This document shows, one piece after another, positions 61,556 to 64,000 of a stretch of 64,000 bases of DNA. How positions within the stretch are numbered: position 1 is the first letter of the stretch; each line of letters starts with the position of its first letter. The stretch comes from Clostridia bacterium (lineage in GTDB: Bacteria > Bacillota > Clostridia > Christensenellales > CAG-138). The position numbers and the translations under genes are program-made. The notes below the pieces were generated by a model. The model saw nothing but the letters and a program-made list of their open reading frames with translations, was not told the DNA's origin and did no database searches. The stretch lies in contig JAFOTD010000056.1 of NCBI GenBank assembly GCA_017388175.1, positions 1 through 64,000 of the forward strand. The letters are read 5' to 3'.

Positions 61556-62479
61556 ATGAAAAAGAGACGTTATACAAGCAGAAACCGTAAATCAAAGCCG
61601 TCGCCGTCTGTTTTCGCGTGGATTGCGCTTGCTTTCGGCTGGATATGCGCCGTTTTGTTCGGCGTATATATTTTTAGCAGACCGAATGAAATTCCGTCAG
61701 AGGTGTCGACGACGGAAACTGTTTTTGCACAGGCGAAGCATGACGCAAAAGAGCATCCGACGCCTGTTTCTGCACAGCTAAAAATCCTTCCCGCGGTCAA
61801 TGCGCTGCGGTCGGACGAGCCAACGATTCTGATCTATCACACGCATACGACGGAAGCATATACACAGACGGAATCCGAACAATATAAAGAATCCTCCAAA
61901 TGGCGAACGTTTGATACGGAATATAACGTCGTAGCAGTCGGAGAAGTTCTGAAGGAAATTCTGGAAAAGGAATACGGATTCCACGTAATTCATGACACGA
62001 CCGATCACGAGCCTCCGAAGCTTGCGACCGCATATGATCGCAGTCTGAAAACGATGGAAAAATATCATAAAGAATATCCTTCGATCGTACTGTTTATCGA
62101 CCTGCATCGCGACGCGTATAATGCAGACGTCGCCCCGTGTGATTATCTGACGATCAACGGAACGGAAACCGCCCGTCTGATGCTCGTTGTAGGAAAAGGC
62201 GAGAAGTACGCGGACAAACCGTATTATACGTCCAATGAGGCGTTCGCGCAAAGAATTACGAAACATCTGAACACGATTGACCCGAAGTTGTGCAGACCGG
62301 TACGGTTGAAAACCGGCCGTTATAATCAGCACGTAGCGCCGAACTGTATTCTTGTTGAGGTCGGGCATAACGCGAATACGCTTTCACAGGCCAAGGCCGC
62401 AATGCCTTACCTTGCAGAAAGCATTGCGTATTCGTTTCACAGCGGCAGTATATCGCTTTCGGATTGGTCGCCGAATTGA
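61556..62479 (+). CDS. spoIIP: stage II sporulation protein P (cell-wall hydrolase)
   Basis: A 307-residue membrane-anchored amidase/endopeptidase that, with SpoIID, thins the septal wall during engulfment. An N-terminal transmembrane helix (about 20-41) is followed by the catalytic domain with LIYHTHTTEAY (near residue 93), VLFIDLHRDAY (near 178) and a late CILVEVGHNANT. GCGGAGGTG precedes the ATG. It lies after gpr, the same order as in B. subtilis. Confidence 0.95.
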   Translation: MKKRRYTSRNRKSKPSPSVFAWIALAFGWICAVLFGVYIFSRPNEIPSEVSTTETVFAQAKHDAKEHPTPVSAQLKILPAVNALRSDEPTILIYHTHTTEAYTQTESEQYKESSKWRTFDTEYNVVAVGEVLKEILEKEYGFHVIHDTTDHEPPKLATAYDRSLKTMEKYHKEYPSIVLFIDLHRDAYNADVAPCDYLTINGTETARLMLVVGKGEKYADKPYYTSNEAFAQRITKHLNTIDPKLCRPVRLKTGRYNQHVAPNCILVEVGHNANTLSQAKAAMPYLAESIAYSFHSGSISLSDWSPN

Positions 62480-62504
62480 CAAGAGAACGCCGGAATGATA
62501 TACT
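62476..62504 (+). promoter_or_regulatory. promoter of asd-dapA
   Basis: TTGACA (62476-62481), 17-base spacer, TATACT (62499-62504). The leader of about 26 bases contains no lysine riboswitch. Confidence 0.8.
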
Positions 62505-62536
62505 ATAAACAGTATTATGGGAAAGAGGCTGTTTCA

Positions 62537-63538
62537 ATGAAACAACGTCGAATTGCCGTCGTCGGCGCGACCGGAATGGTGGGCAGAATGTTCCTGAAAG
62601 TCCTGGAGGAACATGGAATTTCAGCGGACTATGAACTGTTTGCGTCGGCGAACAGCGCAGGAAAATCGCTTCGGTTTTTCGGTAAGGATTACCTCGTATC
62701 CGAATTGACTGAGGACAGTTTTCAAGACAAAGGCTTTCAATATGCTCTGTTTTCGGCGGGCGGCAGCATCAGCGCGAAATTTGCGCCGCTTGCCGCGGCA
62801 TCAGGCGCAATCGTTATCGATAATTCCAGCCAATGGCGAATGGATCCTGAAGTTCCGCTTGTTGTACCGGAAGTCAATCCGGAAGCGCTTTCCTCAATTC
62901 CGAAGGGAATCGTCGCCAATCCAAACTGTTCGACGATTCAGGCCGTTGTTCCGCTGAAAGTTCTTGATGACGCATTCCGCATCAAGCGCGTCGTATATTC
63001 AACCTATCAGGCTGTTTCCGGCGCTGGGCAGAAGGGATATCAGGACCTTGAAGACGGCCTTTGCGGCGCGCTTCCGAAAAAATTTCCGCATCCGATCGCA
63101 AACAACTGCATTCCGCACATCGACGTATTTCTTGAGAACGGAAATACCAAGGAAGAGCAGAAAATGATCGACGAGACGAGGAAGATTCTTTCCAGACCGG
63201 ATCTCGGTATCAGTGCAACCTGCGTTCGCGTTCCTGTTTATCACGGACACAGCGAAAGCATCAACGTCGAATTCGAACAACCGTTTGAGATGACAGAGGT
63301 GTTTCGACTGCTCAACGGCGCGGAAGGCGTCGTCGTTCGTGACGATCCGAAAAACAACATCTATCCGATGCCGATTGAAGCGGAAGGAACGGATCCTGTT
63401 TATGTCGGGAGAATTCGCCGCGACACGTCCGTTAAAAACGGTTTGAATTTCTGGTGCGTCGCGGATAATATTCGTAAGGGCGCCGCTTTAAATGCGGTGC
63501 AGATCATGGAGCATTTGATAAAGGGGGAGAACAGATGA
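62537..63538 (+). CDS. asd: aspartate-semialdehyde dehydrogenase
   Basis: A 333-residue enzyme that reduces L-aspartyl phosphate to aspartate semialdehyde with NADPH, toward lysine, diaminopimelate, threonine and methionine. The cofactor motif VGATGMVGR is near residue 9 and the catalytic Cys is in NPNCSTIQAV (near 128); the late GHSESINVEF supplies His. The ATG at 62537 follows AAAGAGG; the open frame from 62495 begins inside the -10 box and was rejected. It overlaps dapA by ATGA. Confidence 0.97.
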   Translation: MKQRRIAVVGATGMVGRMFLKVLEEHGISADYELFASANSAGKSLRFFGKDYLVSELTEDSFQDKGFQYALFSAGGSISAKFAPLAAASGAIVIDNSSQWRMDPEVPLVVPEVNPEALSSIPKGIVANPNCSTIQAVVPLKVLDDAFRIKRVVYSTYQAVSGAGQKGYQDLEDGLCGALPKKFPHPIANNCIPHIDVFLENGNTKEEQKMIDETRKILSRPDLGISATCVRVPVYHGHSESINVEFEQPFEMTEVFRLLNGAEGVVVRDDPKNNIYPMPIEAEGTDPVYVGRIRRDTSVKNGLNFWCVADNIRKGAALNAVQIMEHLIKGENR

Positions 63539-64000
63539 GCATTTTTACAGGATCGGCCGTTGCGCTGATTACACCGTTTCATGACGGAGCTGTCGACTAT
63601 ACGGCGCTGACAAGATTGATTGAGCTTCAGATCGCTTCCGGCTCGGACGCAATCGTTGCGCTCGGGACCACAGGCGAAGCGGCGACGCTGATGCAGGATG
63701 AGCGCCAGGAAGTAATTCGGTTTATCGTGGAGCGCGTATCCAACCGGATTCCCGTGATCGTCGGGGCGGGCAGCAACAATACGGAAGACGCGATTCAAAA
63801 GAGCCGCTTTGCGGAAGCGGTCGGCGCGGACGGTCTTCTGATCGTTACGCCGTTTTATAATAAGACAACGCAAGAGGGACTGTTAGCACATTACAGCTCG
63901 ATCGCGGAACAAGTTCGCCTTCCGATCCTGATCTATAACGTGCCCTCAAGAACCGGTTTGAACATTCTGCCGGAAACGGTCAATAAGCTTGTTCGTTCGT
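63535..64000 (+). CDS. dapA: 4-hydroxy-tetrahydrodipicolinate synthase, 5' part
   Basis: The first 155 residues of the enzyme that condenses aspartate semialdehyde with pyruvate, the first committed step to diaminopimelate, lysine and, in sporulating cells, dipicolinate. The TIM-barrel start is typical: GSAVALITPF, GTTGEAATLM and the Tyr of VTPFYNKTTQEG, with YNVPSRTG near 143. The Schiff-base lysine would lie beyond the window. The ATG overlaps the asd stop and follows GGGGGAG. Confidence 0.96.
   Translation, partial: MSIFTGSAVALITPFHDGAVDYTALTRLIELQIASGSDAIVALGTTGEAATLMQDERQEVIRFIVERVSNRIPVIVGAGSNNTEDAIQKSRFAEAVGADGLLIVTPFYNKTTQEGLLAHYSSIAEQVRLPILIYNVPSRTGLNILPETVNKLVRS

Noticed and set aside
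62480-62536. Possible lysine riboswitch before asd-dapA
   Set aside because: The leader is only about 26 bases after the predicted start, far too short for the lysine aptamer.

Overview
The window comes from a GC-rich, endospore-forming member of the Clostridia (Bacillota). It carries a spoIIAA-spoIIAB-sigF operon, yqfC-yqfD, spoIVA, gpr and spoIIP. It also has Gram-positive markers: a CIRCE-controlled groESL, tilS-hpt-ftsH, yqfD-phoH-ybeY-cdd-era-recO, scpAB, whiA and pyruvate phosphate dikinase. The exact genus cannot be read from the sequence. It looks like ordinary chromosome: no prophage, integrase, transposase, CRISPR array or plasmid gene was seen.

Layout. 1-1.7 kb: end of an unknown gene, a small unknown gene, a duplicated tRNA-terminator repeat, tRNA-Ser(GGA) on the minus strand and tRNA-Ala(CGC) on the plus strand. 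1.7-10.7 kb: a 2-hydroxyacid dehydrogenase, tilS-hpt-ftsH-PHP phosphoesterase, Xaa-Pro peptidase-efp-CD1247-like protein, and an acetyltransferase. 10.8-19.8 kb: AllH/DUF2877-like protein, S9 peptidase, rmuC (minus), a NifU-like protein plus GGGtGRT protein pair, a zinc-ribbon membrane protein, a DUF2804 protein and an NlpC/P60-like hydrolase. 19.8-26 kb (minus): two tandem D,D-carboxypeptidases, a phosphodiesterase, rdgB, rqcH and rpsT. 26-30.3 kb: groES-groEL and a secreted dockerin protein with a decayed 5'-nucleotidase-like domain. 30.3-38.1 kb: yqfC-yqfD-phoH-ybeY-cdd-era-yqzL-recO, then ppdK. 38.2-43.7 kb: a secreted cysteine-ladder leucine-rich-repeat protein, then DUF512-der-plsY. 43.7-45.1 kb (minus): the spoIIA operon. 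45.2-57.2 kb: a solute-binding-like lipid- or wall-exposed protein, murB-rapZ-whiA-methyltransferase-hslO-TPR-rlmL-like, a D,D-carboxypeptidase-like pseudoenzyme, an M50 protease, scpA-scpB and dCMP deaminase. 57.3-64 kb: an ABC exporter (minus), spoIVA, gpr, spoIIP, asd and the start of dapA.

The most notable signals are regulatory. Housekeeping promoters mostly read TTGCAA or TTGCAT, 17 bases, then TATAAT. In at least four genes (DUF512 protein, murB, M50 protease, ABC exporter) the ATG lies exactly seven bases after the -10 hexamer, so they probably have leaderless mRNAs, while most other genes have strong Shine-Dalgarno sites. Terminators are repeatedly overlapped with the next gene's promoter or ribosome site. 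The rmuC and NifU-like genes are fired from back-to-back promoters that share one -35 region. Candidate sigma-H, sigma-E and sigma-G promoters precede spoIIA, spoIVA, spoIIP and gpr.

Two predicted pseudoenzymes stand out: a dockerin-tagged 5'-nucleotidase fold and a PBP5-like protein with all three active-site motifs altered. All functions are inferred from sequence reading alone; no database search was run.
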